Shown here: piece by piece, positions 8,347-18,843 of the stretch
Layout of the letters: each line of letters opens with the position of its first letter
Position numbering within the stretch: position 1 is the first letter of the stretch
Source of the DNA: an uncultured Alistipes sp.
GTDB lineage: Bacteria; Bacteroidota; Bacteroidia; Bacteroidales; UBA932
Length of the DNA: 64,000 nucleotides
Assembly: GCA_902388455.1 (NCBI GenBank)
Contig: CABMPD010000007.1
Location: 49,000-112,999 of the forward strand
Direction of reading: 5' to 3'
The notes under the pieces: model-generated
The model's database searches: none
The model's input: only the letters and a program-made list of their open reading frames with translations
What the model was told of the DNA's origin: nothing
Position numbers and translations under genes: made by a program

Positions 8347-10444
8347 AGACAATATGAACACCCCTCAGAACAAGAACACCAACAATACAGGAAACAACAA
8401 CCGCAGGCCGGGAGGCGCACCCGGGCCCGTCCGCCCCATGCGCGGGCTGATGTGGGCCCTGTACGTCATCTTCGGCATCGCCATGATCTGGATAGTGAGG
8501 AACTACTCCGGCTCCGACCCCGTCAAGACCGAGTGGCTGACGGTCAAGGAGTCCATGATTCCGCAGGGCGACGTGGAGAAGATCACCTACGTCACCAACC
8601 TGCACCGGGCCGAGGTCTACATCCGCAAGGACTCTCTTTCGAAGTACGTCAACCGCTACTTCGGAGGACAGACCCCCGCGGCCGGTCCCCATTTCTATTT
8701 CATAGTATCCTCCAACTTCAACGCCGAGGAGAATTTCGAGGAGGCCCGTCAGGAGCTTCCCGCGGCCCAGCGCTTCACCATCTCCACTGAGGAGCGCAAC
8801 AACTACTTCGGTCAGATCTTCGACTGGATCATCTTCCCCCTGCTGCTCTTCGGACTGCTGTGGTTCATCATGTTCCGGCCGATGCAGAAAAATATGGGCG
8901 GAGGTCCGGGCGGCGGCATCTTCAACGTCGGCAAGTCCCAGGCAAAGCTCTACGAGAAGGAGAACAATGTCAAGGTGACCTTCAAGGACGTCGCCGGTCT
9001 CGAGGAAGCCAAGGTCGAGGTGATGGAGATAGTCGACTTCCTGAAGAACCCTCAGAAATACACCGCCCTCGGAGGCAAGATACCCAAGGGCGCATTGCTC
9101 GTAGGCCCTCCGGGTACAGGCAAGACCCTGCTGGCCAAGGCCGTTGCAGGCGAGGCCAACGTACCGTTCTTCTCCATCAGCGGCTCAGACTTCGTGGAAA
9201 TGTTCGTCGGCGTGGGAGCCTCCCGCGTGCGCGACCTCTTCCGTCAGGCCAAGGAGAAGGCTCCCTGCATCGTCTTCATCGACGAGATAGACGCCGTGGG
9301 CCGGGCCAGGAGCAAGAACGTGGGCTTCTCCTCCAATGACGAACGCGAGAACACCCTCAACCAGCTCCTTACCGAAATGGACGGCTTCGGCACCAACTCC
9401 GGAGTCATCATCCTCGCCGCCACCAACCGCGCCGACATCCTCGACAAGGCCCTCATGCGTGCCGGACGCTTCGACCGTCAGATACATGTGGACCTGCCCG
9501 AGCAGAACGAGCGCCTGGAGATATTCAAGGTACACCTGCGCAAGGTCAAGCTCGTGCCTGACTTCGACATGGAGTTCCTGGCCAAGCAGACCCCCGGCTT
9601 CTCCGGAGCCGACATAGCCAACGTCTGCAACGAGGCCGCGCTGATAGCCGCCCGCAAGAACAAGAAGGCCGTAGACCGCCAGGACTTCCTCGATGCCATC
9701 GACCGCATCGTTGGCGGACTGGAAAGACGCAGCAAGATCATATCGCCCGCAGAAAAGCGGACCATAGCATACCACGAGGCAGGCCACGCCACGGTAAGCT
9801 GGTGGCTGCCCAATGCCAATCCCCTGCTGAAAGTCACCATCATCCCCCGCGGCAACGCCCTCGGCGCCGCATGGTACCTGCCCGAGGAGAGGCAGATAAC
9901 CACCACCGAGCAGATGATGGACGAGATGGCCGCCACCCTCGGAGGCCGTGCAGCCGAGGAAATCATCAACGGAAAGATATCCACCGGAGCCATGAACGAC
10001 CTCGAGAAAGTCACCAAGCAGGCCTACGCCATGGTCACCTACTTCGGCATGAGCGACAAGGTGGGCAACATCTCCTTCTACGACTCGTCGGGCAACTCCG
10101 GCTACAACCTCAGCAAGCCCTACAGCGAGAAGACAGCAGAGCTGATCGATGCAGAGGCCAAGGGCTTCATAGACCAGGCCCACACGACAGCCCTGAAAGT
10201 GCTGCGCGAGCACATGGACGGCTTCATCAGGCTGGCCGAGATGCTGCTCGAGCGCGAGGTCATCTTCACAGACGACCTGGTCAAGATATTCGGAGAGCGT
10301 CCCAGCGGACAGAAGCCCCAGAGCGTCAGCTCCGAGGCAGCCCCCTCCTCCACAGCTTCCACGACAGAGGGCGCATCAGGAGCCACCTCATCCACGGCAG
10401 ACATAGTAGAGCCTCATGAAGAACCTGCTGATAAGAACGCTTAG
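8336..10444 (+). CDS. ftsH: ATP-dependent zinc metalloprotease FtsH
   Basis: The membrane-bound AAA+ protease degrades misfolded membrane proteins and short-lived regulators. With the ATG at 8336 it has 702 residues. The order is an Asn/Gln/Gly-rich N-tail, TM1 ([16 protein letters not shown]), an extracytoplasmic domain, TM2 ([16 protein letters not shown]), an AAA domain with Walker A GPPGTGKT at 257-264, Walker [13 protein letters not shown], a second region of homology ([20 protein letters not shown]), and the zinc motif HEAGH at 480-484. The start overlaps rsfS by 11 nt; an alternative ATG at 8354 would avoid the overlap. The 3' end overlaps cdsA by 29 nt. Confidence 0.97.
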   Translation: MNSKDNMNTPQNKNTNNTGNNNRRPGGAPGPVRPMRGLMWALYVIFGIAMIWIVRNYSGSDPVKTEWLTVKESMIPQGDVEKITYVTNLHRAEVYIRKDSLSKYVNRYFGGQTPAAGPHFYFIVSSNFNAEENFEEARQELPAAQRFTISTEERNNYFGQIFDWIIFPLLLFGLLWFIMFRPMQKNMGGGPGGGIFNVGKSQAKLYEKENNVKVTFKDVAGLEEAKVEVMEIVDFLKNPQKYTALGGKIPKGALLVGPPGTGKTLLAKAVAGEANVPFFSISGSDFVEMFVGVGASRVRDLFRQAKEKAPCIVFIDEIDAVGRARSKNVGFSSNDERENTLNQLLTEMDGFGTNSGVIILAATNRADILDKALMRAGRFDRQIHVDLPEQNERLEIFKVHLRKVKLVPDFDMEFLAKQTPGFSGADIANVCNEAALIAARKNKKAVDRQDFLDAIDRIVGGLERRSKIISPAEKRTIAYHEAGHATVSWWLPNANPLLKVTIIPRGNALGAAWYLPEERQITTTEQMMDEMAATLGGRAAEEIINGKISTGAMNDLEKVTKQAYAMVTYFGMSDKVGNISFYDSSGNSGYNLSKPYSEKTAELIDAEAKGFIDQAHTTALKVLREHMDGFIRLAEMLLEREVIFTDDLVKIFGERPSGQKPQSVSSEAAPSSTASTTEGASGATSSTADIVEPHEEPADKNA

Positions 10445-11243
10445 CGGGGCAGTCTTCCTGGCCCTCTTCCTGACGGCCCTGCTGTGGCATCCGGCCGCAT
10501 ACGCCGTGCTGTTCCTATTCGCGGTAACAGTCATGATGACCGAATACCTCAGAATCACCGTAGGTCCTCATGAGAAGGCCGCCAAGGCCATTGCCCTGAT
10601 TACCGGAGCCCTCACCTTCCTGCTGTTCTTCCTCTGCTCCGGCTACGGCCTGGAGTGGAAATGGCTGCTGGTGCTGCCGGTGCTGGTCTCCCTCATATTT
10701 GTCGCCGTGCTGTATGCCCGGGAGGGAGAGGCTTACCGCACCACACCCTTTATATTGACCTCCATAGTCTACATCGCCCTGCCCTTCGCCCTGACCGGAC
10801 TTATCGTATTCTCCCCTGAAGGAGACTTCGACGGGAGGGTGCTGCTGGCCGTGATGATCATCATCTGGAGCTCCGACGTAGGGGCCTACCTGAGCGGCAT
10901 GGCATTCGGACAGAAACACGGGCACAAACTGTTTCCCACCATATCCCCCAAGAAGACCTGGGAGGGGTATTTCGGAGGACTCGTCCTCGCCCTGGCCGCA
11001 GGATGGTGCATCGGATATTTTTCCTTAGTGGACTTTCCCTGGTACCACTGCCTGGCCCTGGCAGTGCTGATCAACGTGACATCGACGGTGGGAGATTTGG
11101 TAGAGTCCCAATTAAAGCGTAACTTTGGAGTCAAGGACGCCGGACGCATCATGCCCGGGCACGGAGGACTGCTGGACCGGTTCGACGGAGCGCTGCTGGC
11201 ATTTCCGGCAACTGTCCTGTACATCACATTGTTTGGACTGTAA
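10416..11243 (+). CDS. cdsA: Phosphatidate cytidylyltransferase
   Basis: The integral membrane enzyme makes CDP-diacylglycerol from phosphatidate and CTP. Its 275 residues are mostly hydrophobic with about eight membrane segments. The C-terminal CDP-alcohol signature is present as KRNFGVKDAGRIMPGHGGLL followed by DRFDG. ISPKKTWEGYFGG, another conserved stretch, precedes it. It starts inside the last codons of ftsH (29-nt overlap), implying translational coupling, and is followed 15 nt later by psd, the next step to phosphatidylethanolamine apart from phosphatidylserine synthase. Confidence 0.95.
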   Translation: MKNLLIRTLSGAVFLALFLTALLWHPAAYAVLFLFAVTVMMTEYLRITVGPHEKAAKAIALITGALTFLLFFLCSGYGLEWKWLLVLPVLVSLIFVAVLYAREGEAYRTTPFILTSIVYIALPFALTGLIVFSPEGDFDGRVLLAVMIIIWSSDVGAYLSGMAFGQKHGHKLFPTISPKKTWEGYFGGLVLALAAGWCIGYFSLVDFPWYHCLALAVLINVTSTVGDLVESQLKRNFGVKDAGRIMPGHGGLLDRFDGALLAFPATVLYITLFGL

Positions 11244-11258
11244 TACAGAAAGAGAGTC

Positions 11259-11957
11259 ATGAAGATACACAAGGAAGGAGCTGTCACGATACTTATGGCG
11301 ATCGTCTTCGCCGTACTTCTCGGCGGGACGTCATGGTACTTCGGCGCCCCGAAAGTCCTGTACTGGATACTTTTCTGCATCCCGATGGGATTCGCAGTAT
11401 TCTTCATCTGCTTCTTCAGGGAGCCCAGGCGCAGGCCCACGGGAGACGGCCGCAGGATCACCGCGCCCGCCGACGGGAAGGTGGTCATCATCCAGGAAGT
11501 GGAGGAGCCGGAGTATTTCCACGGCCGCAGACTCCAGATATCGGTGTTCATGTCCTTCTTCGACGTGCATGTCAACTGGGCCCCTGTCTCAGGCACCGTT
11601 TCCTTCTACCGCTATCACCGCGGCTCCTATCTGGCTGCCTGGCACTCCAAGTCCTCCACCAAGAACGAAAGGACGACCATCGTCTTCAAGAATGAGGACG
11701 GGACCGAGGTGCTCTGCCGCCAGATAGCCGGACTCTTCGCCCGCAGGGTGGTCTGCTACGCAGAATACGACAAGAAGTTCAAGGCCGGACAGCAGATAGG
11801 ATTCATCAAGTTCGGTTCCAGGGCCGATGTCTTCCTGCCCCTCGGGACCAAGGTCAATGTATCCGTGGGAGACAAGGTCGTAGGAGCCGAAACCATCATA
11901 GCAGAGCTCAGTACTCCTGATTCTACCGACAGTTCAAATTTGAATATCAATCAATAA
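11259..11957 (+). CDS. psd: Phosphatidylserine decarboxylase proenzyme
   Basis: The 232-residue protein has N-terminal membrane segments (AVTILMAIVFAVLLGGTSWYF and VLYWILFCIPMGFAVFFICFF). A decarboxylase core follows, with TAPADGKVV-like sequence (ITAPADGKVV) and SVFMSFFDVHVNWAP. The self-cleavage site appears as FGSRADVF, with cleavage expected between Gly186 and Ser187, the Ser becoming the pyruvoyl group of the small subunit. It has the short form of the enzyme. It makes phosphatidylethanolamine directly downstream of cdsA. GAGAG at 11251-11255 is a plausible ribosome-binding site, unusual among these genes. Confidence 0.92.
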   Translation: MKIHKEGAVTILMAIVFAVLLGGTSWYFGAPKVLYWILFCIPMGFAVFFICFFREPRRRPTGDGRRITAPADGKVVIIQEVEEPEYFHGRRLQISVFMSFFDVHVNWAPVSGTVSFYRYHRGSYLAAWHSKSSTKNERTTIVFKNEDGTEVLCRQIAGLFARRVVCYAEYDKKFKAGQQIGFIKFGSRADVFLPLGTKVNVSVGDKVVGAETIIAELSTPDSTDSSNLNINQ

Positions 11958-11969
11958 CAGCATACACCC

Positions 11970-13316
11970 ATGAAAAATTACTACCAAGCCAACCGCGAGA
12001 GATTTCTCTCCGAGCTGTTCGAGCTGCTGAGGATACCCTCCATCAGTTCCGACCCCGCACACAAGGACGATATGTACGCCTGCGCCCGCAAGCTCACCTC
12101 CCTGCTCAAGGAGGCCGGAGCAGACAGGGCCGAGGTATATGAGACTACCGGACATCCCGTAGTCTACGCAGAGAAGATTATCGACCCGTCCCTGAAGACG
12201 ATACTGGTCTACGGCCACTACGACGTGCAGCCGGTGGACCCCATCGAGCTGTGGAAGTCCGCACCCTTCGAGCCTGAGATCCGTGACGGAGCCATCTACG
12301 CCCGAGGTGCCAACGATGACAAGGGCCAGTCCTTCATGCACATCAAGGCTTTTGAATACCTGGTGCGCAACGGACTCCAGAGACACAACATCAAGTTCAT
12401 CCTCGAGGGTGAGGAGGAGATCGGCTCTCCTTCCCTGGCTTCATGGGCCGAGGAGCACAAGGACCTGCTCGCCTGCGACATCATGCTCGTATCCGACACC
12501 ACTATGATCGGTGAGGACGTACCCTCCATCAACTGCGGTATGCGCGGCCTGACCTACATGGAGATAGAGGTAACCGGCCCGAACAAGGACCTGCACTCGG
12601 GCCACTACGGCGGAGCTGTGGTCAACCCGCTCAACGCTCTCTGCAAGATAGTGGACGGCCTCATCGACGCCGACGGACGCATCACCATCGACGGCTTCTA
12701 TGACGACGTAGTGGAGCTTTCCAAGGCTGACCGAGAGCTGCTGGGACGCGCACCTTTCGACTTAGACGAGTACAAGCGGTTCTTAGACATCCCCGAGGTG
12801 GACGGAGAGAAGGGCTACACCACTCCCGAGCGCACCGGTATCCGTCCCTGCCTGGACGTAAACGGTATCTGGGGCGGCTTCACCGGAGAGGGTGCCAAGA
12901 CCGTTATCGCTACCACGGCTCACGCCAAGATATCCATGCGCCTGGTGCCCAATCAGGACTGGAGACGTATCGCGGAGCTCTTCGCCAAGCACATCGAGAG
13001 CCACGTACCCAAGGGTGTGCGCGTGAAGGTGACCACCCACCACGGCGGCAACGGCTTCCTGATTCCCATCTCCTCCCCTGCCTATCAGGCCGCATCTAAG
13101 GCCATCTACGAAGTCTACGGCATCGAGCCCGTGCCCAGCCGCGGCGGCGGTTCGATTCCCATCCTGGCCGAGATGCAGCAGATTCTCAAGGCAGACCCGC
13201 TGCTGATAGGCTTCGGACTCGAGCGGGATACCATCCACTCGCCCAACGAGAGCTACCTGCTCTCCCAGTTTGAGAAGGGCATGGAGTCCATTGCTCTCTT
13301 CTACAAGTATTTCTAA
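11970..13316 (+). CDS. M20 family dipeptidase
   Basis: The 448-residue zinc dipeptidase resembles carnosinase/CNDP-type and PepV-type enzymes. Visible metal-site motifs are VYGHYDVQPVD (His, Asp), YARGANDDKGQ (bridging Asp), ILEGEEEIGSPS (catalytic Glu pair), MLVSDTTM (Asp) and, near the end, TIHSPNESY (His). The lid domain contains DLHSGHYGG. It lies 12 nt after psd and ends ahead of a 10-bp hairpin. It is the second M20 peptidase in this block, only distantly similar to PepD. The exact dipeptide substrates cannot be read from the sequence. Confidence 0.9.
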   Translation: MKNYYQANRERFLSELFELLRIPSISSDPAHKDDMYACARKLTSLLKEAGADRAEVYETTGHPVVYAEKIIDPSLKTILVYGHYDVQPVDPIELWKSAPFEPEIRDGAIYARGANDDKGQSFMHIKAFEYLVRNGLQRHNIKFILEGEEEIGSPSLASWAEEHKDLLACDIMLVSDTTMIGEDVPSINCGMRGLTYMEIEVTGPNKDLHSGHYGGAVVNPLNALCKIVDGLIDADGRITIDGFYDDVVELSKADRELLGRAPFDLDEYKRFLDIPEVDGEKGYTTPERTGIRPCLDVNGIWGGFTGEGAKTVIATTAHAKISMRLVPNQDWRRIAELFAKHIESHVPKGVRVKVTTHHGGNGFLIPISSPAYQAASKAIYEVYGIEPVPSRGGGSIPILAEMQQILKADPLLIGFGLERDTIHSPNESYLLSQFEKGMESIALFYKYF

Positions 13317-13336
13317 CAGCTGACACATCATCGACG

Positions 13337-13366
13337 GGTGCCGGAAGACGCTGATTTTCCGGCACC
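13337..13366 (+). terminator. 10-bp hairpin after the M20 dipeptidase gene
   Basis: GGTGCCGGAA (13337-13346) and TTCCGGCACC (13357-13366) form a perfect stem with a 10-nt loop, 20 nt past the stop. Only a weak T run follows (ttgactt), so it could be an attenuator or 3'-end protector rather than a strong terminator. Confidence 0.55.
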
Positions 13367-13388
13367 TTGACTTAAATGCAATACCAAG

Positions 13389-14225
13389 ATGAACTACACT
13401 GAACTTTACGACAATATCCGGCGCAAGGGCTCATTCCTCTGCGTGGGACTGGACACCGATCCGGAGAAGATTCCGGCCTGCGTCCGGGAGCGTCACGGAG
13501 ACGCTTCCATGCTGGCTTTCAACAAGGCGATTATCGATGCTACTGCCCCTTACACCGTGGCCTACAAGCCCAATATCGCCTTCTACGAGGCCGAGGGTGT
13601 CGCAGGCTGGCAGCAGCTCGCCGAGACAGTCCGCTACATCCGCTCGAACTATCCCGACATATTCATCATCGCCGACGCCAAGCGCGGAGACATCGGCAAC
13701 ACCGCTGACCGTTACGCCAGGGCCTTCTTCGAGACCATGGATTTCGACGCGGTCACCCTTGCTCCGTATATGGGTTCCGACTCCATCCGGCCCTTCCTCA
13801 AGCGTGAAGGCCGCTGGGGCATCGTCCTCGCCATGACCTCCAACAAGTCGGCCGAGGAGTTCGAGACCCTGCCCCTGTCTGACGGCATGCCTCTGTATGA
13901 GCGCGTGATCCGTGATACCGCCAGGAACGTGGATACCGAGTTCGGGGACTCCCGCGAGCGTCTGATGTTCGTCGTCGGAGCCACCAGACCTGAGAAACTG
14001 GCGGAGATACGCCGGTACTGTCCCGACCACTTCCTGCTGGTGCCCGGAGTAGGTGCCCAGGGCGGCTCGCTCGAAGAGGTGGCCCGCCACGGCCTCAACT
14101 CCCACTGCGGCCTGCTGGTCAACTCCTCCCGCGGCATCATCTATGCCTCCTCAGGCGAGGACTTCGCCGAAGCCGCCGGAGCCGCAGCGGCCGGGCTCGC
14201 CGCACAGATGCACGCCCTGCTGTAA
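13389..14225 (+). CDS. pyrF: Orotidine 5'-phosphate decarboxylase
   Basis: The enzyme converts OMP to UMP, the last step of pyrimidine synthesis. At 278 residues it is the longer type-2 form. Motifs are FLCVGLDTDPEKIP at the N-terminus, the catalytic IIADAKRGDIGNT with Lys98, DAVTLAPYMG, and LVPGVGAQGG for phosphate binding. The stop codon overlaps the next gene's ATG as TAATG at 14223-14227, so translation of the two is probably coupled although the products look unrelated. Confidence 0.97.
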   Translation: MNYTELYDNIRRKGSFLCVGLDTDPEKIPACVRERHGDASMLAFNKAIIDATAPYTVAYKPNIAFYEAEGVAGWQQLAETVRYIRSNYPDIFIIADAKRGDIGNTADRYARAFFETMDFDAVTLAPYMGSDSIRPFLKREGRWGIVLAMTSNKSAEEFETLPLSDGMPLYERVIRDTARNVDTEFGDSRERLMFVVGATRPEKLAEIRRYCPDHFLLVPGVGAQGGSLEEVARHGLNSHCGLLVNSSRGIIYASSGEDFAEAAGAAAAGLAAQMHALL

Positions 14226-16654
14226 TGAAAAGAGTCCTATTCTCCATCGCCCTCTTCCTGCTGACTCTCCACAGCACCGCATCCGCCGCCCCGGAAGAGA
14301 GCAGCACTCTATGGAAAGGCCGTGGATGGGAGGGCCGTATCTCCCGGGACGGATGCCTGGAGCAGATTGTATTTTTCCATGACAGAGGCAGGGACAATGA
14401 CACCGTTCCCTTCTTCAAAGCCGCGGAACAGTTCCGGGGCCCCTCCTTCTATGCTGTCCTAGGCAGCGGGGAGACAGTGGATGCCGCCTGGATTCCGGAC
14501 GGGCATCTCTCCTACCGTGCGGGGATTGACGGGGTGGAATGCTCATTGACCTATACCTCGTGGAAAGGGGAGCCGGCCCTGCGGATTACCCTCACCAACC
14601 GCGGACACGTTCCCTTTCAGCCCGTCAAGGCCGGACTCCGGATGGGCATTGACACCTATATGGACACCTATCCCGAATGGTTCGGAAAATATTTTCCCAC
14701 CCTCATGCGCAATGAGAAGACCCATTTTACAGGATACCTCCAGACCCCTTCCGGCCACACCCTCGGACTTGTATGCCCGCAGCCCGTGGCATCGTGGAGC
14801 GTAGAGTACAACCTCGGATATCAGGATCCCGCCCCTCACTGGTTCATGGGACACCGCATCGAATCCCTGAACATCGACCTGCTCAACGCCCTGCCCCTGC
14901 CCTCCCGCAATCCTCAGGACCTGTGGTGCCTGCGTCAGGGTGAGAGCCGGAGCTGGACCCTCGTGCTCATCGACATTGAAGACCCCGGACAGTTCGAGAC
15001 GGAGCTCAGCAGGATTGCGGACATTCCCATGATACGTATGGAACGCACCGGATACGGGGCCGGAGAGACAGCTGTATTCGATGTCCTGGGAGACAGTCCG
15101 CAGGTCATTGTCACAGATGACTCGGGCAGACAGATGGACCTCGCGGTCGGGAAGGTTCCAGGGGCAGAAGGCGCCGTCCGGATAAGCTGTCCGCTGACAG
15201 AGACCGGGCTCTACACCGTAAAAGTGACGGACGGGGACAGACAGGCAGAGGGAATCCTTACAGTACATGCCCCGTGGCAATGGATACTGGAGAGGGCCCG
15301 GGAAGGTGCCTGGAAATACTCCCAGAAAGCCACCTCGCACATCGAGAGCTGGTACGGCTTCCACTCGGCATTCATAGCCGCCCGGTATTTCCCCGACAAG
15401 GAGCTGGACGCCAAGCTCACCGACCGGTTCGAATACCTTTTCAACCTGCTGCACGACACCGTAAGCATACGGCCGCGGTACTACTCCTTCCGCATACAGA
15501 ACACCTCCGGCACCATAGGCATGCTGGTGGACCGCTACCAGGCCCACGGAGACATACGGGACCTGCAGCGGGCCTCGCGTCTGGCCGACTGGCTCATCTC
15601 TGAGCAGCAGCGGGAAGACGGAGCCTATGTCAACCGCAGCACCGTATACACCAGCGTCATCTACATCGCCAAGAGCATGATGGAACTGGCCCTGGCCGAG
15701 CGGGAGGCAGCCGGACAGGATGCAGGCTCCGGAAGCGAAGATGGAGATATCCGCTGGGCCGCCGCAGCCGAAAGGCATTATCTCTCCGCCAAACGGGCCG
15801 TGGACCAGTTAGTGGCCTCGCAGGGAGACTTCGAGACAGAAGGCGAGATGACCTTCGAGGACGGGATGATCTCATGCTCCGCCCTACAGATCGGCATGCT
15901 GGCCCTGCTGCAGGAGGATACTGCCGCCAGAAAGCATTATACCAGGGCAATGCTCGACATCCTCCGCTACCACGACTGCCTGGCACAGCTCCGCGTACCT
16001 GACGCCCGCCGCCGCGGAGGCACCATGCGCTACTGGGAGGCTCAGTACGACGTGCAGATGCTGCACAACATGTTCAACTCGCCCCACGGATGGAGTGGAT
16101 GGAGGGCATACGCCACCTACTACGCCTACCTGCTCACCGGTGAGGAGCGCTGGCTTACCGAGACATTCAACGCAGCCTGCGCCTTCTCCAACCTCATCGA
16201 CTACCGTACAGGCGACCTGCGATGGGCTTTTGTGGTCGACCCCTATCTGAGAGTCACCCAGGCATGCAGCGCAGATTCACATGTAACAGCTGATTCCCTG
16301 AGCTTCGGCAATCCTCATCCGGAACTGTACGACACCCGCAGCTTTATTATCGGAGAGCAGTATGTCAACATGATCAGCGACTGGCAGACCGTCAATACCC
16401 AGGACAATGACGTACACGAGGTATTCAAGTTCATCGGAGAGGCAATGCTCACAAATGCCTTCATTATAGAACGTCCCGACGGTACCGTTACAGGCTATAA
16501 CTGCACGGTGACACGTCATGGGGACACCCTCCATGTCTCTCCGGCTGAAAAGCAGATCACCAGCCTGCACTGCAACCTCTCCTCTCCCCTGACCGTCCGC
16601 TTCCCCGGACACACTCCTACAGACCTGCCGGGCGGTTTTCTCGGCTGGCTATAA
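14225..16654 (+). CDS. Large secreted protein of unknown function, possibly alpha/alpha-barrel glycosidase-like
   Basis: I do not recognise this 809-residue protein with certainty. It has a clear signal peptide (MKRVLFSIALFLLTLHSTASA). The first half looks beta-rich. From about residue 345 it is helical and aromatic-rich, with repeated Trp/Tyr/His-containing segments such as IESWYGFHSAFIAARYF, RASRLADWLISEQQREDGAY and SPHGWSGWRAYATYYAYLLT. That pattern is typical of six-hairpin glycosidase or lyase folds, so a periplasmic carbohydrate-active enzyme is a reasonable guess only. There is no SusC/SusD pair nearby. It is coupled to pyrF through TAATG. Codon use matches the high-GC block to its left and differs from the next gene. 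Confidence 0.6.
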   Translation: MKRVLFSIALFLLTLHSTASAAPEESSTLWKGRGWEGRISRDGCLEQIVFFHDRGRDNDTVPFFKAAEQFRGPSFYAVLGSGETVDAAWIPDGHLSYRAGIDGVECSLTYTSWKGEPALRITLTNRGHVPFQPVKAGLRMGIDTYMDTYPEWFGKYFPTLMRNEKTHFTGYLQTPSGHTLGLVCPQPVASWSVEYNLGYQDPAPHWFMGHRIESLNIDLLNALPLPSRNPQDLWCLRQGESRSWTLVLIDIEDPGQFETELSRIADIPMIRMERTGYGAGETAVFDVLGDSPQVIVTDDSGRQMDLAVGKVPGAEGAVRISCPLTETGLYTVKVTDGDRQAEGILTVHAPWQWILERAREGAWKYSQKATSHIESWYGFHSAFIAARYFPDKELDAKLTDRFEYLFNLLHDTVSIRPRYYSFRIQNTSGTIGMLVDRYQAHGDIRDLQRASRLADWLISEQQREDGAYVNRSTVYTSVIYIAKSMMELALAEREAAGQDAGSGSEDGDIRWAAAAERHYLSAKRAVDQLVASQGDFETEGEMTFEDGMISCSALQIGMLALLQEDTAARKHYTRAMLDILRYHDCLAQLRVPDARRRGGTMRYWEAQYDVQMLHNMFNSPHGWSGWRAYATYYAYLLTGEERWLTETFNAACAFSNLIDYRTGDLRWAFVVDPYLRVTQACSADSHVTADSLSFGNPHPELYDTRSFIIGEQYVNMISDWQTVNTQDNDVHEVFKFIGEAMLTNAFIIERPDGTVTGYNCTVTRHGDTLHVSPAEKQITSLHCNLSSPLTVRFPGHTPTDLPGGFLGWL

Positions 16655-16683
16655 TAATCAAGCTATAATATTCAAACTGTGCC

Positions 16684-18831
16684 ATGAAAAAATTTACAGC
16701 CTTCATACTGACTTTTGCGCTCCTGCTTTGCTTTTGCAGCTTCCAAAACAAGACAGATGATTCTTCATGCTACAACATGGACTGCGATGCAGTCAAGGAT
16801 GGCAATCCGGTTCTTTGGAGGACAAACTCGCAGCATTCTGATTACACCTTTTCGTTAGATTCGATTGAAGGTCTGGGATATTGCCTGAGCATTAAGTCTC
16901 CGGACGGGAGGAAAAGCCAATTCGGCTCCTGGTCAAATATCATTTCAGAACGTTTCGATGGAAAGTGGCTGACACTTTCGGGATACATCAAAACCGAAGA
17001 TGTCCGGAACGGCTATGCCGGACTCTGGGTTCGGGTCGACCCCGATGTTTCGTTCGCAAATATGAGCAATAACGGCGTCAAGGGTGACTCTGACTGGAAA
17101 AGATACGAGCTAACCGTACCTTACAGTGAATCAGCCGAGCAAATTGTTTTTGGAGGAATGCTGATCGGAGAAGGGCAGGCATGGTTTGACAATTTCTCGA
17201 TTTCCATTGACGGAGTTCCGGTCTGCCGACTTGACGGAAAAGATGTAAACACTCCGGAAAAAAGTGATTCCGTTTTCCGCGGGCAGCTTCTCCATGGCGA
17301 ACTCTCCAACTCACAGGCAATGCGCCTGTTCGACCTATGCAAACTCTGGGGCGCAATGAAATATGCCCATCCCGATGCTATGAATGGAGACATCGACATG
17401 GACTTGGAACTGGCCAAAATCCTGCCTGCCATAATAAATACTGACAATGAGGATTCTGTACGGGTTCTGCTGCGGGAGTGGTGCAGACCCGGCAACATTC
17501 CAGAGACTGGCAACAGTGTGGCTCCCGCATGGGCCTACTCCAACACATCAGCCTATATCAAAGATCTCATGAACAGTTTCTGGTCTGCTGATTTCACGCG
17601 GGAGTCCCACTACATCCGTCTGGAAATCAACAGCGTGCCTAATTTTCAGAATGAAAGGAGATATGAAGACATCCCTTTCCCCTCACAGCCATTACAGCTC
17701 CTAAGCCTGTTCAGATTCTGGAATGCCGTGCAATATTACTATCCCAACATCGGGAGTATCCCCAATTGGGACGATGTTCTTGAAGAATACATTCCAATAT
17801 TCATGAACGCAGAGTCAAAGCAGGAATACGTATCGTCATTAAACAGGCTTTCGCATGAGGTATTTGACGGGCACAGCCAGGTGTATGCGGAGAGCGACCC
17901 TTACAGAATACTGTACGGCTCAAAGAAACCGGACTTGGAAGCTAAGTTTATCGGCAATCAATTATATGTCTCAAGTGCCGGTGAAAGCGCACGCGCAATA
18001 GAGCCGGGAGACAGGGTTATTTCCATCGACGGACAAAGCGTCAGCGGGATATACGATAAAAGGCAGCATCTGACAATTGCCGCAAACCAAGGCGCCATCA
18101 AGCTTAGAATCAGCGAGGAAATCTTCAGGATAGATGGAGACTCACTGACTCTTGTCCTGCAGTCAGCAGACAATAATGCACTGAAAGAAATAACAATACC
18201 GGCATTCAGCACCATGCCGGGCACATCAGAGCCGGCATCCGACACCTGCTATAAAGAGATAAACGGAGTCGGGTATATCGATGTCGGGAGTCTGAAGCAG
18301 CAGCACCTTACTTCCTTATGGAATTCAATAAAAGGGACAAAGGCGCTTATAATCGATCTGAGACCATACCCCAACGAGTATATTCTGTACAGATTGGGCG
18401 ACATGCTCGCTGACGGCACTTACAAATTTGCGGAAATCCGAAGATTACGCACTGTCAGGCCCCGTGATTTTGAGATAATCGATGCAGAGCCTTTAAGAGG
18501 CAGCAAATCATCCTCCTACCAAAATCCGATATACGTGATAATCGATGAAGGTTCATTCAGTCAGTCAGAATATACTGCCCTGGCCTTCACGTCACTGCCC
18601 AACGCAAAGTCGGTCGGCAGACAGACCTCCGGGACAGACGGGGACATCTCGACAATATGGCTGCCGGGAGGTGTATTGACCGGATTCAGCGGAATATCCG
18701 TATTGGACAGAGACGGGAATCCCACATATCGTGTCGGCCTGACTCCTGATATAGAGGTACAAAGCACGGTCGACGAATTGAAAGACGGGACTGACGCCCT
18801 GTTGAAATATGCACTGGAACTGGCAAAATAA
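16684..18831 (+). CDS. S41-family (tail-specific) peptidase-like exported protein
   Basis: The 715-residue product begins with a hydrophobic export signal ending at Cys residues (FALLLCFCSF), so it may be lipid-anchored, though the lipobox is imperfect. Residues ~30-180 look like a carbohydrate-binding-type beta-sandwich (LSGYIKTEDVRNGYAGLWVR, AWFDNFSISIDG). Two related helical segments follow (LFDLCKLWGAMKYAHP and LLSLFRFWNAVQYYYP), then a PDZ-like part (IEPGDRVISIDGQSVSGIYD) and an S41 fold. The nucleophile region reads IDEGSFSQSEYTA (Ser624-Glu629), where usual family members have SASASE. Function as a protease is therefore likely but not certain. GC is visibly lower than in the upstream block. 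Confidence 0.75.
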   Translation: MKKFTAFILTFALLLCFCSFQNKTDDSSCYNMDCDAVKDGNPVLWRTNSQHSDYTFSLDSIEGLGYCLSIKSPDGRKSQFGSWSNIISERFDGKWLTLSGYIKTEDVRNGYAGLWVRVDPDVSFANMSNNGVKGDSDWKRYELTVPYSESAEQIVFGGMLIGEGQAWFDNFSISIDGVPVCRLDGKDVNTPEKSDSVFRGQLLHGELSNSQAMRLFDLCKLWGAMKYAHPDAMNGDIDMDLELAKILPAIINTDNEDSVRVLLREWCRPGNIPETGNSVAPAWAYSNTSAYIKDLMNSFWSADFTRESHYIRLEINSVPNFQNERRYEDIPFPSQPLQLLSLFRFWNAVQYYYPNIGSIPNWDDVLEEYIPIFMNAESKQEYVSSLNRLSHEVFDGHSQVYAESDPYRILYGSKKPDLEAKFIGNQLYVSSAGESARAIEPGDRVISIDGQSVSGIYDKRQHLTIAANQGAIKLRISEEIFRIDGDSLTLVLQSADNNALKEITIPAFSTMPGTSEPASDTCYKEINGVGYIDVGSLKQQHLTSLWNSIKGTKALIIDLRPYPNEYILYRLGDMLADGTYKFAEIRRLRTVRPRDFEIIDAEPLRGSKSSSYQNPIYVIIDEGSFSQSEYTALAFTSLPNAKSVGRQTSGTDGDISTIWLPGGVLTGFSGISVLDRDGNPTYRVGLTPDIEVQSTVDELKDGTDALLKYALELAK

Positions 18832-18843
18832 AACGAATAATTG

